NCBI RefSeq assembly: GCF_023243045.1
Contig: NZ_JALKFX010000015.1
Location: 23,630 to 87,629, forward strand
DNA: 64,000 nucleotides
Origin: Frankia sp. AgB32
GTDB lineage: Bacteria; Actinomycetota; Actinomycetes; Frankiales; Frankiaceae
Direction: 5' to 3'
A model generated the notes under the pieces. The model saw only the letters and a list, made by a program, of their open reading frames with translations, did no database searches and was not told where the DNA came from. Position 1 is the first letter of the stretch. Each line of letters opens with the position of its first letter. The position numbers and the translations under genes are program-made. This document shows positions 17,195 to 26,485 of this stretch, piece after piece.

Positions 17195-17227
17195 GATGAG
17201 GAACCCTCATCATGAGGTGGGTATACC
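17195..17227. promoter_or_regulatory. Overlapping palindromes in the nitroreductase/MarR divergent promoter
   Basis: GATGAGG-AAC-CCTCATC (17195-17211) is a perfect inverted repeat. It overlaps CCTCAT-C-ATGAGG (17205-17217), and GGTATACC (17220-17227) follows. All lie 22-54 bases before the MarR ATG and are good candidates for MarR binding. Confidence 0.5.
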
Positions 17228-17248
17228 TAAGATGATGCCACCATCACC

Positions 17249-17716
17249 ATGGACGAGACGGACGAGGAGGCGTCCCGGATGCCCCGACCGGACACCGGCG
17301 ACGAGGTCGTGAACCTGTTGCTCGCGGCCGGCCACCGCGTGCGGTCGGCTGTGGACGAGACGCTGCGCACCAGCGTCGGGCTGACCCTGCGGCGGTTCAA
17401 GGTGCTGCAACTGATCGCGGACACGGGGCCGTGCCGCCTGCGGGATCTCGCCGACGCCGTCGCGGTCGCCCCGCGGACGATGACCGAGACCGTGGACGGC
17501 CTGGAGGCCGACGGCCTGGTCGCCCGCCGCTCCCACCCCACCGACCGGCGTGCCGTCCTGCTCGCGCTCACCAGAGCCGGCCAGCAGACCGTGCTCGAAG
17601 GGCAGCGGCGGCGGACCGAGACGGTAGCCACGTTCACCCGGCATCTGAGCCCGCAGCAGCGCGCCCGGCTCGTCGAACTGCTGACCTCGATCAGCGACGC
17701 GCACACGGTCCGCTAG
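17249..17716 (+). CDS. MarR-family transcriptional regulator
   Basis: 155 residues with the MarR winged-helix layout. A dimerising helix (DEVVNLLLAAGHRVRSAVDETL) is followed by the recognition region (LRDLADAVAVAPRTMTETVDGLEADGLVARRSHPTDRRAVLLALTRAG), in which the wing motif DRRAV is clear. A C-terminal dimer helix closes the fold. MarR proteins usually repress their own and neighbouring genes and release DNA on binding phenolic ligands. The divergent nitroreductase and the downstream ABC exporter are the natural target candidates. Confidence 0.85.
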   Translation: MDETDEEASRMPRPDTGDEVVNLLLAAGHRVRSAVDETLRTSVGLTLRRFKVLQLIADTGPCRLRDLADAVAVAPRTMTETVDGLEADGLVARRSHPTDRRAVLLALTRAGQQTVLEGQRRRTETVATFTRHLSPQQRARLVELLTSISDAHTVR

Positions 17717-17813
17717 GGCGTGGTAGCCCGCGGGTGGGCAGTGGCCGCAGGCAGGTTACCGTGGAAGGTGTCCCGTTCGGACCATCCGCCGGGAGGTTCC
17801 CGTCACCGCCGTC

Positions 17814-18803
17814 GTGCACGTCGACCGCCTGGCCAAACGATACGGGTCCCACCACGCCGTCCGGGACGCCTCGTTCCGCGTGCACGCGGGGACGATCACC
17901 GGGTTCCTGGGGCCGAACGGATCCGGCAAGACGACGACGTTGCGCGCCCTGCTGGGCCTCGTGCGGCCGACCTCCGGGCAGGCTCACGTGTTCGGCCGGC
18001 GCTACCGCGATCTCGATCATCCCGCGCGGCGCGTCGGCGCGGCGCTGGGCAACGCGTCCCACCCCGGTCGCACGGCTCGTGACCATCTGCTGGCGCTGGC
18101 GCGCCCGCTGGGCGTCGGTCGCAACCGGGTCGAGGATGTGCTCGCGACCGTCGGTCTCGACGCCGCCGGGGACCGCGTGACCGGCGGTTTCTCCCTGGGC
18201 ATGCGCGGGCGACTGGCGCTTGCGACCGCGTTGCTCGGCGACCCGGAGTTACTCGTCCTGGACGAGCCCAACAGCGGCCTGGACCCCGAGGGCATCCACT
18301 GGCTGCGCTCGTTCCTGCGGGGGTGGGCGGCGCAGGGCCGCACCGCGCTGCTGTCCAGTCACGTGCTCGCCGAGGTGGCCCAGACGGTCGACCACGTCGT
18401 CATCATCAACCAGGGCCGGGTCGTCCTCGACGCGCCCGCGGCGGAGCTCGGCGCGGCGCACGGCTGGGTCGAGGTCCGCTCCCACGACGCGGCGCGGCTC
18501 GCGCCCCTGCTCGCCGCCGAGGGCCTGGCGCCGCGCCGCCGCGGCGCGGACGGGTTGGCCCTGCCCGGCGGCGCTGCCGAACTGGTGGGCCAGGTCGCCG
18601 CCCGCCACGGCATCGCCCTGCTCGAACTGCACACCCACAGCCCGGACCTGGAAGAGGTCTTCTTCGCCCGTACCCGCCCGCCGACGGACGACGAGCCGAT
18701 GCACGACGAGCCGATGCACGACGAGCCGGAGAGCGTGGCGTCGGCCCGGCCGCTGCCCGCGGGAACGAGCGGGCGGGGCACCGGCGGGCGCCGCCAGCGA
18801 TGA
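17814..18803 (+). CDS. ABC transporter ATP-binding protein (drug/antibiotic exporter type)
   Basis: 329 residues. Walker A GPNGSGKTTT, signature SLGMRGRL and Walker B LLVLDEPNSGLDPEG are intact, followed by an H-loop in LLSSHVLAEV. The C-terminal third resembles the regulatory part of CcmA/DrrA-type exporters, with a terminal low-complexity repeat (DEPMHDEPMHDEP). GTG 17814 is the first start in front of the conserved core; GGGAGG lies rather far upstream (about 17 bases). It is translationally coupled to the permease gene. The substrate is unknown. Confidence 0.85.
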   Translation: MHVDRLAKRYGSHHAVRDASFRVHAGTITGFLGPNGSGKTTTLRALLGLVRPTSGQAHVFGRRYRDLDHPARRVGAALGNASHPGRTARDHLLALARPLGVGRNRVEDVLATVGLDAAGDRVTGGFSLGMRGRLALATALLGDPELLVLDEPNSGLDPEGIHWLRSFLRGWAAQGRTALLSSHVLAEVAQTVDHVVIINQGRVVLDAPAAELGAAHGWVEVRSHDAARLAPLLAAEGLAPRRRGADGLALPGGAAELVGQVAARHGIALLELHTHSPDLEEVFFARTRPPTDDEPMHDEPMHDEPESVASARPLPAGTSGRGTGGRRQR

Positions 18804-19513
18804 GCGGGCAGCAGGCCGGGGTCGCCACCCTCGCGCGCACCGAGCTGTTCAAGATCGCGAGCAGTCGCCGGCAGGCGGTCGCCCTGCTGGCGGTGCTCGT
18901 CCTGCATGTGCCGCCGATGCTGTGGGGCGGGCAGGACGCCGACGCGAGCTGGAACGGGCTGCGGTCGCGCTCAGGGCTGTTCGTCGCCTACGCCGTGATG
19001 GCGCTCGGGATCCTGATCGTCGCCCAGGAGTACCGGTACAGCACGGCCGCGCTGGCATTCCTGGCCGTGCCGGGCCGCCGTCCCGTCACCGTGGCCCAGA
19101 GTCTTGTCGTCGCCGCCGTCGGCCTCACGATCAGTTCGGTGCTGTTCGCCGCGTGGCTCACCGTCGGGGTGCTGCGCTACGGCGCCGCCGGCATGCATCT
19201 GGACCGGCCGGGCCAGGTCGTCGCCGCCTGGGCCGTCGTCGTGGTCACGGTGTGCTCGGCGGGCGTGCTCGGTGTCGGCGTCGGCACGATCCTGCGCGGG
19301 TCGACGGCCGCGCTGCTCGCCCTCGGCTGCTGCGGCGCGCTGGAACCGCTGCTGGACGTGACCCGTTTCCGCGGTCCGGTCACCGCTCCGCTCGGCGTGC
19401 TGGCCTGGCCGACCTCCGAGCTGGAGATGCCCTCCCTGGTCAGCGCGGTGTGTTGGGGGGCACTGGCCCTGCTCGGGGCCCTGCTCGGCGTGGGACGGGA
19501 TGTCCCGTCATGA
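18800..19513 (+). CDS. ABC-2-type transporter permease
   Basis: 237 residues with about six membrane helices (for example AVALLAVLVLHVPPML, LFVAYAVMALGILIVAQE, TISSVLFAAWLTVGVL, AVVVVTVCSAGVLGVGVG, LLGALLGVG). The start region TLARTELFKIASSRRQA is typical of ABC-2 permeases next to a cytoplasmic amphipathic helix. The ATG overlaps the ATPase stop codon (ATGA). It presumably forms the membrane part of the exporter with the upstream ATPase. Confidence 0.82.
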   Translation: MSGQQAGVATLARTELFKIASSRRQAVALLAVLVLHVPPMLWGGQDADASWNGLRSRSGLFVAYAVMALGILIVAQEYRYSTAALAFLAVPGRRPVTVAQSLVVAAVGLTISSVLFAAWLTVGVLRYGAAGMHLDRPGQVVAAWAVVVVTVCSAGVLGVGVGTILRGSTAALLALGCCGALEPLLDVTRFRGPVTAPLGVLAWPTSELEMPSLVSAVCWGALALLGALLGVGRDVPS

Positions 19514-19691
19514 TCGAGGCATCGCTCCCGGAGGGCGGCGGCATCCGCGGCAGACGGTTCGCGGGCGCCCTACGACACACCGAGGACTGGATCGTGGCTT
19601 CCCAGGACCGGAACGTGGCATCAATGTGGGACGGATCACCTACGACGCGTCGGGTCGACGCATCACCCACCGCGCCAGGCCGAGATCGGCC

Positions 19692-19697
19692 TACCAT
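19692..19697 (+). promoter_or_regulatory. Candidate -10 for a leaderless cyclase gene
   Basis: TACCAT ends seven bases before ATG 19705, with no Shine-Dalgarno sequence in between. A leaderless transcript is inferred. Confidence 0.3.
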
Positions 19698-19704
19698 CCG
19701 GCAC

Positions 19705-22700
19705 ATGGTGCCGTGCCCGACATGCGCGGAGGAGAATCCGGAGCGGGCGCGCTTCTGCTCTGGCTGTGGCAACCCCCTGCCCACGTCCGGCAGCGGTGCG
19801 CGCAAGACCGTGACAATCATGTTCGTCGACATCGCGCGGTCGACGGACATCGGCGAGAAGATCGACTCGGAACCGCTGCAGCAGGTCATGTGGCAGTTCT
19901 TCACCACCGTGCGCGAGGTGATCTACAACCACGGCGGCTCGGTGGAGAAGTTCATCGGCGACGCCGTCTTCGCCGTGTTCGGCATCCCGATCCTGCACGA
20001 GGACGACGCGCTGCGGGCGGTGCGCTCGGCGCTGGACATCCGCGCCGCGATGGAGGCCCTCAACGCCGACCTGCAGCAGCGGTGGGACCTGCGGCTACGG
20101 GTCCGGATCGGGATCAACACCGGCGAGGTCACCGTCGCCGGCGGCGGCGTCACCGGCGACGCGGTGAACGTCGCCTCCCGGCTGGAGAGCGCCGCCCCAC
20201 CCGACGAGATCCTCATCGGCGACAGCACCTACCGCTTCATCCGCCCCAGCGTGACGGTCAGCCCGGTCGGCCCGCTCGTCGTGCAGGGCAAGCGGGACCC
20301 GCTGCGGGTGCACCAGCTCACCGGCCTGGTCGACCCGACGGCGGGGCCGGGCAGCCGCGCGCCGGTCCTCGGCTACACCGCCCCGGTCATCGGCCGCAAC
20401 CGCGAGCGCCGCCGGCTCCAGGACGCCTTCGAGGCCGTGGTCGAGGAGCGCACCTGCCACCTTTTCACTGTGTTCGGCTCGGCGGGCATCGGCAAGTCCC
20501 GGATGGTCGGTGAGTTCTGCGCGTCCCTGACCAGCCGGGCCACCGTGCTCTCCGGCCGCTGCCTGTCCTACGGGGAGGGCATCGCCTACTGGCCGCTGAT
20601 GGAGATGGTGCGCCAGGCGACCGGGCTGTCGGCGGACGAGAGTGCGCCGGACGGCCGGCGCCGGCTGCGTGAACTGCTCGACGGCGTCGAGCAGGCCGCC
20701 GAGATCGTGGAGGCGCTCGCTCCGCTGGTCGGCCTCGGCGGCGCCGCGGCCGGCCCGCAGGAGAGCTTCTGGGCGGTGCGCTCGTTCTTCCAGGCCCTCG
20801 CCGTGCGCCGGCCGCTGATCCTCTGGTTCGACGACGTGCACTGGGCCGAGCAGACGTTGCTCGACATGATCGAGAACATCGCCGACTGGTCCCGCGACGC
20901 GCCGATCATGCTGCTCTGCCTGGCCCGCCAGGAGCTGCTGGAAGATCAGCACCACTGGGGCGGCGGCAAGTTCAACGCCACCTCGATGCTGCTCGCGCCG
21001 CTGACCGAGGCCCGCTGCCAGCGGCTGATCCGCAGCCTGATGGGCTCCGACGACCTCGACCCGGCGCTGGTCGACCGCATCACCACCTCGGCGGCCGGCA
21101 ACCCGTTGTTCGTCGAGCAGATGGTGGCCGCCCTCGTGGACGACGGCCTGCTGCGCCGCGAGGGCAACCGCTGGCTGGCCACCGGCAGCCTGCGCAACGT
21201 CACCGTGCCGCCGACGATCTCCTCCCTGCTGGCGGCCCGTCTCGACCGGCTCGAACCGGCCGAGCGCCGGGTGCTGGAACGGGCTGCGGTCGTCGGCGAA
21301 CGGTTCTACCTGGACGCCGTCATCGACCTGTCCGACCCGGCGGAACGGCCGCTGGTCGTCGCGCACTGCCTGAGCCTGGTGCGCAAGGAACTGGTCCACC
21401 CCGACCGCTCCGACCTGCCCGGGGTGGAGGCCTTCCGGTTCCTGCACATCCTGCTGCGGGACTGTGCCTACGAGTCGACGTCCAAGCGGCGCCGGGCCGA
21501 CCTGCACCAGCAGTTCGCCCACTGGTTGCAGGCCCGGCTCATCGGCGGCCCGGGTGAACATGACGAGCTGGTCGGCTACCACCTCGAGCAGGCGTTCCGG
21601 TACCGCGTGGAGATCGGCCTGCGCGGGCCGGAGACGATCGAGCTGGGCCGGGCGGCGGCGACGTGTCTCATCGAGGCGGCCGACCGGATCCGCCAGGGTG
21701 ACGAGAGCGGCGCCGCGCACCTGCTCAAGCGAGCGATCACGCTGCTGCCCGAGACCGACCCGCTGCGCCTGCGGGCCGAGATCGACATCGGCTGGGCGCT
21801 GTTCACCTTCTTCGGGCAGTTCTCCAACGCCGAGCTGGTCCTACGGCGCGTCACCGAGCGGGCGCGCCGCGCCGGCGAGGACGGGCTACGAGCGCATGCC
21901 AGGCTCGCCCACCTGCGCGTCCTGTCCTCCACCGATCCGGAGGGCCTGGTCGCCACCACCCTGTCGGAGGCGGCGGCGTCGCTGGCCATGTTCGTCCGCT
22001 CCGGGGATGACGTCGGCGCCGCGCTGGCCTGCCGCAGCCAGGCGAGCGCCTATTGGGTCGCGGGCCAGATCACGGCGGCCGAGCGGGCCATGGAGAGCGC
22101 CGTGCACCACGCCGAGGAGTCGGGCGTGCCGCGTTCCGCGCAGTCGTTGCGGCGCGAACTCACGCTGCTGGTGAGCCTCGGCCCGCGGCCGGTCACCGCC
22201 AGCCTCACCCGGGCCAGCGAGGCCCTGGAAGCCGCCGGAGACGACCGGGCGCTGCGCCGCGCACTGCTTGCCCAGCTCGCCGTGCTCACCGCGATGTCGG
22301 GCGATCTGGAGGCCGCCCGCATCCACCTCAAGACCGCGGAGGAGATCGTCCACGACCTGCGGGGCCTGCGGGTCGACCCGCATCACGGCGGGTTCGTGGT
22401 CGCCCGGGTCGCGCTGCTCGCCGACGAGCTGCCCGTGGCCGAGCGCGAGCTGCGCCGTAGCTGCCGGTCGCTGTCCCGGATGGGCGAGCGGGCGCTGTTC
22501 GCCAACCGGGCGGCCGCCCTCGCCGACGTGCTCGTCCGACTCGGCAAGCTGGACGACGCCGGCAAGTGGGTCACCCGCTGCCGGGACGCCGCGGCCGCCG
22601 ACCAGTTGCCGGCCCAGGCCGGCTGGTGCGGGGTGCATGCCCGGATGCTGTCCCTGCGCGGCCGGGACGCCGAGGCACTGCGGTTCGCCGACACCGCCGT

Positions 22701-22914
22701 CGACCTCACCGGGCGCACCGACGACGTGGACGGCCAGGGGCTGGCCCTGCTCGCCCGGGCCGAGGTGCTGTACCGCTCGGGGCGCAAGGACGACGCCGCC
22801 GAGAGCCTGGAGGCCGGCGTCGACCGCTACCTGCGCCGCGGCAACGTCGCCGCGGCGAACCTCGGCCGGCGGCTGTTCGAGACCCTCGACGCGGGTCCGC
22901 CGGCCGCCGGCTGA
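19705..22914 (+). CDS. Adenylate/guanylate cyclase - AAA ATPase - TPR regulatory protein
   Basis: 1069 residues in four parts. Residues 4-22 are a zinc ribbon (CPTC..CSGCG). Residues 35-205 are a class III nucleotide cyclase domain: TIMFVDIARST carries the first metal aspartate (D42), KFIGDAVFAVFG the second, and RIGINTGEVTVAG plus GDAVNVASRLES complete it. From about residue 230 there is an AAA/STAND-type ATPase with Walker A VFGSAGIGKSR and Walker B ILWFDDVHW. From about residue 640 helical TPR-like repeats run to the end. This architecture is common in actinobacteria and is thought to couple cAMP synthesis to sensing by the TPR part. The metal-binding residues look intact, so activity is plausible. 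Confidence 0.85.
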   Translation: MVPCPTCAEENPERARFCSGCGNPLPTSGSGARKTVTIMFVDIARSTDIGEKIDSEPLQQVMWQFFTTVREVIYNHGGSVEKFIGDAVFAVFGIPILHEDDALRAVRSALDIRAAMEALNADLQQRWDLRLRVRIGINTGEVTVAGGGVTGDAVNVASRLESAAPPDEILIGDSTYRFIRPSVTVSPVGPLVVQGKRDPLRVHQLTGLVDPTAGPGSRAPVLGYTAPVIGRNRERRRLQDAFEAVVEERTCHLFTVFGSAGIGKSRMVGEFCASLTSRATVLSGRCLSYGEGIAYWPLMEMVRQATGLSADESAPDGRRRLRELLDGVEQAAEIVEALAPLVGLGGAAAGPQESFWAVRSFFQALAVRRPLILWFDDVHWAEQTLLDMIENIADWSRDAPIMLLCLARQELLEDQHHWGGGKFNATSMLLAPLTEARCQRLIRSLMGSDDLDPALVDRITTSAAGNPLFVEQMVAALVDDGLLRREGNRWLATGSLRNVTVPPTISSLLAARLDRLEPAERRVLERAAVVGERFYLDAVIDLSDPAERPLVVAHCLSLVRKELVHPDRSDLPGVEAFRFLHILLRDCAYESTSKRRRADLHQQFAHWLQARLIGGPGEHDELVGYHLEQAFRYRVEIGLRGPETIELGRAAATCLIEAADRIRQGDESGAAHLLKRAITLLPETDPLRLRAEIDIGWALFTFFGQFSNAELVLRRVTERARRAGEDGLRAHARLAHLRVLSSTDPEGLVATTLSEAAASLAMFVRSGDDVGAALACRSQASAYWVAGQITAAERAMESAVHHAEESGVPRSAQSLRRELTLLVSLGPRPVTASLTRASEALEAAGDDRALRRALLAQLAVLTAMSGDLEAARIHLKTAEEIVHDLRGLRVDPHHGGFVVARVALLADELPVAERELRRSCRSLSRMGERALFANRAAALADVLVRLGKLDDAGKWVTRCRDAAAADQLPAQAGWCGVHARMLSLRGRDAEALRFADTAVDLTGRTDDVDGQGLALLARAEVLYRSGRKDDAAESLEAGVDRYLRRGNVAAANLGRRLFETLDAGPPAAG

Positions 22915-22920
22915 CCCAGC

Positions 22921-23244
22921 TCACCCCAGCAGGCCGCGCAGCCTGGCCTGCTCCTGCAACCAGAGCAGCTCCTGGGCCCACAGGCGGAGCCGTTCCACCG
23001 CGACGAGCTGCAGGGAGAGCGCCTCGGCGACCGGCGGCCGGCTGAGCGCCTCGATCCCGCCCGGCGACCACTGCCAGCCGGCCTCCTCCTCGCAGACCCG
23101 CCGGTAGGCGGCGCGCCGCAGGGCGATCTCGGCGAGGGCGTAGTCGACCTGCTCGGCGAGCAGGCGGATCCGCGCCAGCAGATCCGCGTCCGCCACCGAC
23201 GGACGGCCGCCGTAGGCGGGAAAAGATACGGGCCGCACAGACAT
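22921..23244 (-). CDS. Hypothetical helical protein, 107 residues
   Basis: No known domain recognised. The sequence is mostly helix-forming, with long stretches rich in Leu, Ala, Arg and Glu (DADLLARIRLLAEQVDYALAEIALRRAAYRRV and ALSLQLVAVERLRLWAQELLWLQEQARLRGLLG) and four tryptophans. It could be a small coiled-coil protein. It is convergent with the cyclase gene, six bases apart. ATG 23244 is preferred because codon bias weakens upstream. Confidence 0.55.
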   Translation of the reverse strand: MSVRPVSFPAYGGRPSVADADLLARIRLLAEQVDYALAEIALRRAAYRRVCEEEAGWQWSPGGIEALSRPPVAEALSLQLVAVERLRLWAQELLWLQEQARLRGLLG

Positions 23245-23449
23245 GTTGGTGGAAGCGTACGAGCGTGGCGTCCCCGGGAACAGTGGCGGGGATAGCCATA
23301 ACGGTGACGCGGCCCCGGTTCGGACGGCTACCCGCCGCGGGTGAGATGGCTGCGCGGAGGTGATCCCACGCGGCGGAGGGGAAGGTCTACCGTGCGGCGC
23401 GAGCGGCGGCGCCGCCGACGATGTTGGACGCCGGCCTGGGGGTTCATCG

Positions 23450-23740
23450 GTGAGTCTCACGCCACCCGTTCTGTTGATCGTGCTCGGCTTTCCGCTCCTC
23501 GTCATGGCAGGAATGTTGATGATGAGTGGAGTCGAGCGGAAGCTGACCGATTCCCGTGCGGCGGTGGCCAGATCCGACGGGGAACCGGCCGTCGACGGCC
23601 CGGGCAGCGGCGAGCGGGAGGCGACGGCCCGGCCGGCCGAGCAACCCGCGGACGGGCGGACCACTCGGCCGACACTTTTGGGCCCTTTTGCGACACATGA
23701 CGCGGCGACGATACCGCTGCGGTTTCGCTACCGAGCGTGA
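23450..23740 (+). CDS. Small single-pass membrane protein, hypothetical
   Basis: About 96 residues. One hydrophobic segment (PPVLLIVLGFPLLVMAGMLMMSGVE) is followed by a charged, low-complexity tail. GTG 23450 is chosen because it directly precedes the membrane segment; the longer frame to 23360 is arginine/glycine-rich and looks non-coding. Function unknown, and the C-terminal half has weak coding character. Confidence 0.4.
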   Translation: MSLTPPVLLIVLGFPLLVMAGMLMMSGVERKLTDSRAAVARSDGEPAVDGPGSGEREATARPAEQPADGRTTRPTLLGPFATHDAATIPLRFRYRA

Positions 23741-23936
23741 CCATCGCCGCCGAGGCGATGCCGGCCGCGGCCGCCCCGCCGTCCTTCACCGCGACGATGC
23801 CGCTGGCCGCCGCGGCGCCGAGGGCCGAGCCCGGGACGGGCCGGCCTGGGCTGGCCGGGCCGGGGACGGCGGCACCCACACGTCCGCTCGCCGGCCAGCC
23901 GTCGCTGACGACCTGACCCGGCGCGCGGCCCACACC

Positions 23937-23980
23937 CCGACCCGCCCAAGCCCGACCCGCCCAAGCCCGACCCGCCCAGC
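23937..23980. repeat. 15-bp tandem repeat, three units
   Basis: CCCGACCCGCCCAAG is repeated twice, followed by a third unit ending CCCAG. It lies in the 276-base gap between the small membrane protein and the STAS gene, where no gene is otherwise seen. Confidence 0.6.
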
Positions 23981-24016
23981 CGGACCAGTATCCGCCGGGG
24001 CGGGCCAGCGCCAGGG

Positions 24017-24358
24017 TCAGCCGTTGCGGGTGGTGTCGCTGACCCGCAGGCGACCGTCGAGGCCGGTGTCCCGCAGCAGGGCCGTGAAGGCCGGGGTCGC
24101 CGAGGAGATCCGCAGCTCGGAGTGGACGCGGCGCAGCAGCAGGTCGGCGCGCAGCAGGGCGGCGAGCCCCGGAATGTCGATCGACCGCAGGCCCGCCACG
24201 TCCACCGTCACCGTTCCGCCGCCCCGGCCGAGCAGCTCGCCGACCTGCTCGCGGAACCTCAGCCTGCCGGCGGTGTCGAGCTCACCGGCCAGCTCGATGA
24301 GCACGTCCTCACCCGAGCGCCGGACGGACATGGTGAGGGCTCCGGCGTCGACCCGCAT
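24017..24358 (-). CDS. STAS-domain protein (anti-sigma factor antagonist type)
   Basis: 113 residues matching the STAS fold: a strand/helix start (SVRRSGEDVLIELAGELDTAGRLRFREQVGELL), then GTVTVDVAGLRSIDIPGLAALLRA, the position where antagonists carry their phosphorylatable Ser/Thr (here S-I-D-I-P-G). The pattern is close to SpoIIAA/RsbV-like proteins of partner-switching systems, which bind anti-sigma kinases. No sigma factor or RsbW-like kinase is adjacent. ATG 24358 gives the standard length. Confidence 0.75.
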   Translation of the reverse strand: MRVDAGALTMSVRRSGEDVLIELAGELDTAGRLRFREQVGELLGRGGGTVTVDVAGLRSIDIPGLAALLRADLLLRRVHSELRISSATPAFTALLRDTGLDGRLRVSDTTRNG

Positions 24359-24460
24359 CGTGCCCGCCCCCCGAGGTCCTCGTCGCCGCACGGGGCCGAC
24401 CCCCCTTACTTACGGAGAGTAACATGACGAGGTCGGCCCGCCGCCTTTCTCGGCCGTCGC

Positions 24461-26125
24461 TCAGCCGTTACGCAGCCGCCTGATCAGCGTGTTCGTCGAG
24501 CTGTCGTGCCCCAGCGCCGAGCCGGCCGGCGCGGTCAGCTCCGGCACGATCCGGCCGGCGAGCACCTTGCCGAGCTCCACTCCCCACTGGTCGAAGCTGT
24601 TGATGCCCCAGACCGTCCCCTGGGTGAAGACCTTGTGCTCGTAAAGGGCGATGAGCTGCCCGAGAGTGAACGGGCTCAGTCGGGACGCGAGCAGGGTGTT
24701 GGTCGGCCGGTTACCCGGGAAGGTGCGGTGCGGGACGAGCCAGGGCTCGACGCCCTCCGCGGCGACCTGTTCGGCGGACTTGCCGAAAGCGAGCGCCTCG
24801 GTCTGGGCGAGGAAGTTGGCCATCAGCAGGGCGTGCTGGTCCGGCCCGTCGGCCGCGCCGACACCCGGGTGGTTCGGCTCGACGAATCCGATGAAATCGG
24901 CGGGCACGACCGAGGTGCCCTGATGCAGCAGCTGGTAGTAGGCGTGCTGTCCGTTCGTGCCGGGAGTACCCCACACGACCGGGCCGGAATCCGTCCGCAG
25001 CGGCCGGCCGGCGAGATCGACCCGTTTGCCGTTGCTCTCCATGTCGAGCTGCTGCAGGTAGGCCGGAAAACGGCCGAGGTACTGGCTGTATGGCAGCACG
25101 GCATGGGTGTCGTACCCGAGGAAGTCGCGATACCACACCCCGATCAGCCCGAGCAGGACGGGCAGGTTCCGCTCGAACGGCGCGGTGCGGAAGTGGGTGT
25201 CCACCGCGCGGAACCCGTCGAGGAACTCCCGGAAGTGCGCCGGCCCGATCGAGATCAGCACCGACAGGCCGATCGCCGAGTCCACCGAGTACCGACCGCC
25301 GACCCAGTCCCAGAACCCGAACATGTTCTCGGTGTCGATACCGAACTCGGCGACCTTCTCGGCATTCGTCGACACCGCCACGAAATGGCGGGCGACCGCG
25401 TCCTCACCGAGCGTGGCCGTCAGCCAGGCGCGCGCGGCCCGGGCGTTCGCGAGCGTCTCCAGCGTGGTGAACGTCTTGGACGCGACGATGAACAGCGTCC
25501 GCGCCGGGTCGAGATCCGCGGTCGCCTCCCAGATGTCGGTGGGGTCGACGTTGCTGACGAACCGACCCTCGATGCCCCGGTCGGCGTAGTCGCGCAGCGC
25601 GTCGTACACCATCGCCGGCCCCAGATCGGAACCACCGATGCCGATGTTGACCACCGTGGTGATCCGTTCCCCGGTGGCACCGCGCCACTGGCCGGAACGC
25701 ACCCGCTCGGCGAAGGCCGACATCCGGTCGAGCACCTGGTGCACCTCGGGCACCACGTTCTCGCCGTCGACCTCGATCCGGGCGTCGGCCGCCGCCCGCA
25801 GCGCCACGTGCAGGACCGGCCGGTCCTCCGTCACGTTGATGCGCTCGCCGGTGAACATGGCCTCGATCCGCCCGGCCAGCCCGGCGCGGCGCGCCAGCGC
25901 GACGAGAAGGTCGACCGTCTGTCCGGTCAGCAGATTCTTGGAGTAGTCGAGATAGAGCCCGTCGGCTTCAGCGGTGAACGTCTCACCGCGGGTGGGATCG
26001 GCGTCGAACAGTCCTTGCAACGACACCGCCGACATCTCGCCGAGATGAGCGGTCAGCGCCGCCCATTCCGGCGTCGTGGTGATGTCCGGCGCGGCGGCCG
26101 GGGCAGTGGGCTCGCTTGTCGACAT
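24461..26125 (-). CDS. pgi: Glucose-6-phosphate isomerase
   Basis: 554 residues, full length for bacterial PGI. Clear motifs are [16 protein letters not shown] (phosphate-binding loop), [34 protein letters not shown] (PGI signature 1 region), [20 protein letters not shown] and the C-terminal GRIVPELT. It interconverts glucose-6-phosphate and fructose-6-phosphate in the cytoplasm. ATG 26125 is preferred; GTG 26137 leaves no room for the GAGGAAGG ribosome-binding site. The gene stands alone. Confidence 0.95.
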   Translation of the reverse strand: MSTSEPTAPAAAPDITTTPEWAALTAHLGEMSAVSLQGLFDADPTRGETFTAEADGLYLDYSKNLLTGQTVDLLVALARRAGLAGRIEAMFTGERINVTEDRPVLHVALRAAADARIEVDGENVVPEVHQVLDRMSAFAERVRSGQWRGATGERITTVVNIGIGGSDLGPAMVYDALRDYADRGIEGRFVSNVDPTDIWEATADLDPARTLFIVASKTFTTLETLANARAARAWLTATLGEDAVARHFVAVSTNAEKVAEFGIDTENMFGFWDWVGGRYSVDSAIGLSVLISIGPAHFREFLDGFRAVDTHFRTAPFERNLPVLLGLIGVWYRDFLGYDTHAVLPYSQYLGRFPAYLQQLDMESNGKRVDLAGRPLRTDSGPVVWGTPGTNGQHAYYQLLHQGTSVVPADFIGFVEPNHPGVGAADGPDQHALLMANFLAQTEALAFGKSAEQVAAEGVEPWLVPHRTFPGNRPTNTLLASRLSPFTLGQLIALYEHKVFTQGTVWGINSFDQWGVELGKVLAGRIVPELTAPAGSALGHDSSTNTLIRRLRNG

Positions 26126-26485
26126 GACGTGGGACACCCTTCCTCACAAGGTTCAGCACGTTCCGCCACGACAACTATCGCCGGCCGGGGTTCATCGCCA
26201 TCCGTGCCGAAGCAGCGTCTTCCGTGGCCTGCGGCACGTCAGTTCGAGCTCCCGGTGCGTCATCTACGGCTGTGGCGGTGCCGACGCTCGTCGACCATCG
26301 CAAGCATGCCCATGTCGCCGATCCGACGTCGGGAGGCGCCCCCGGACGGGCGCCGGAATGGGAAGGTCGAGGTCGTAGGATCGCCAGGAACCCGGCGAAC
26401 GTGTCAATGCTGGCCAGGACGCTCCGGTCGGGACGGGACAGCGGTGCGCCCAGTGGCCGACGGCGTTAGCGGACGGATCTGAACC
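26126..26485. other. Gene-free spacer between pgi and the first kinase gene
   Basis: 360 bases between divergent genes. Several short frames are open but none has coding bias or a ribosome-binding site. It presumably holds both promoters; I see no clear operator or hairpin. Confidence 0.5.
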
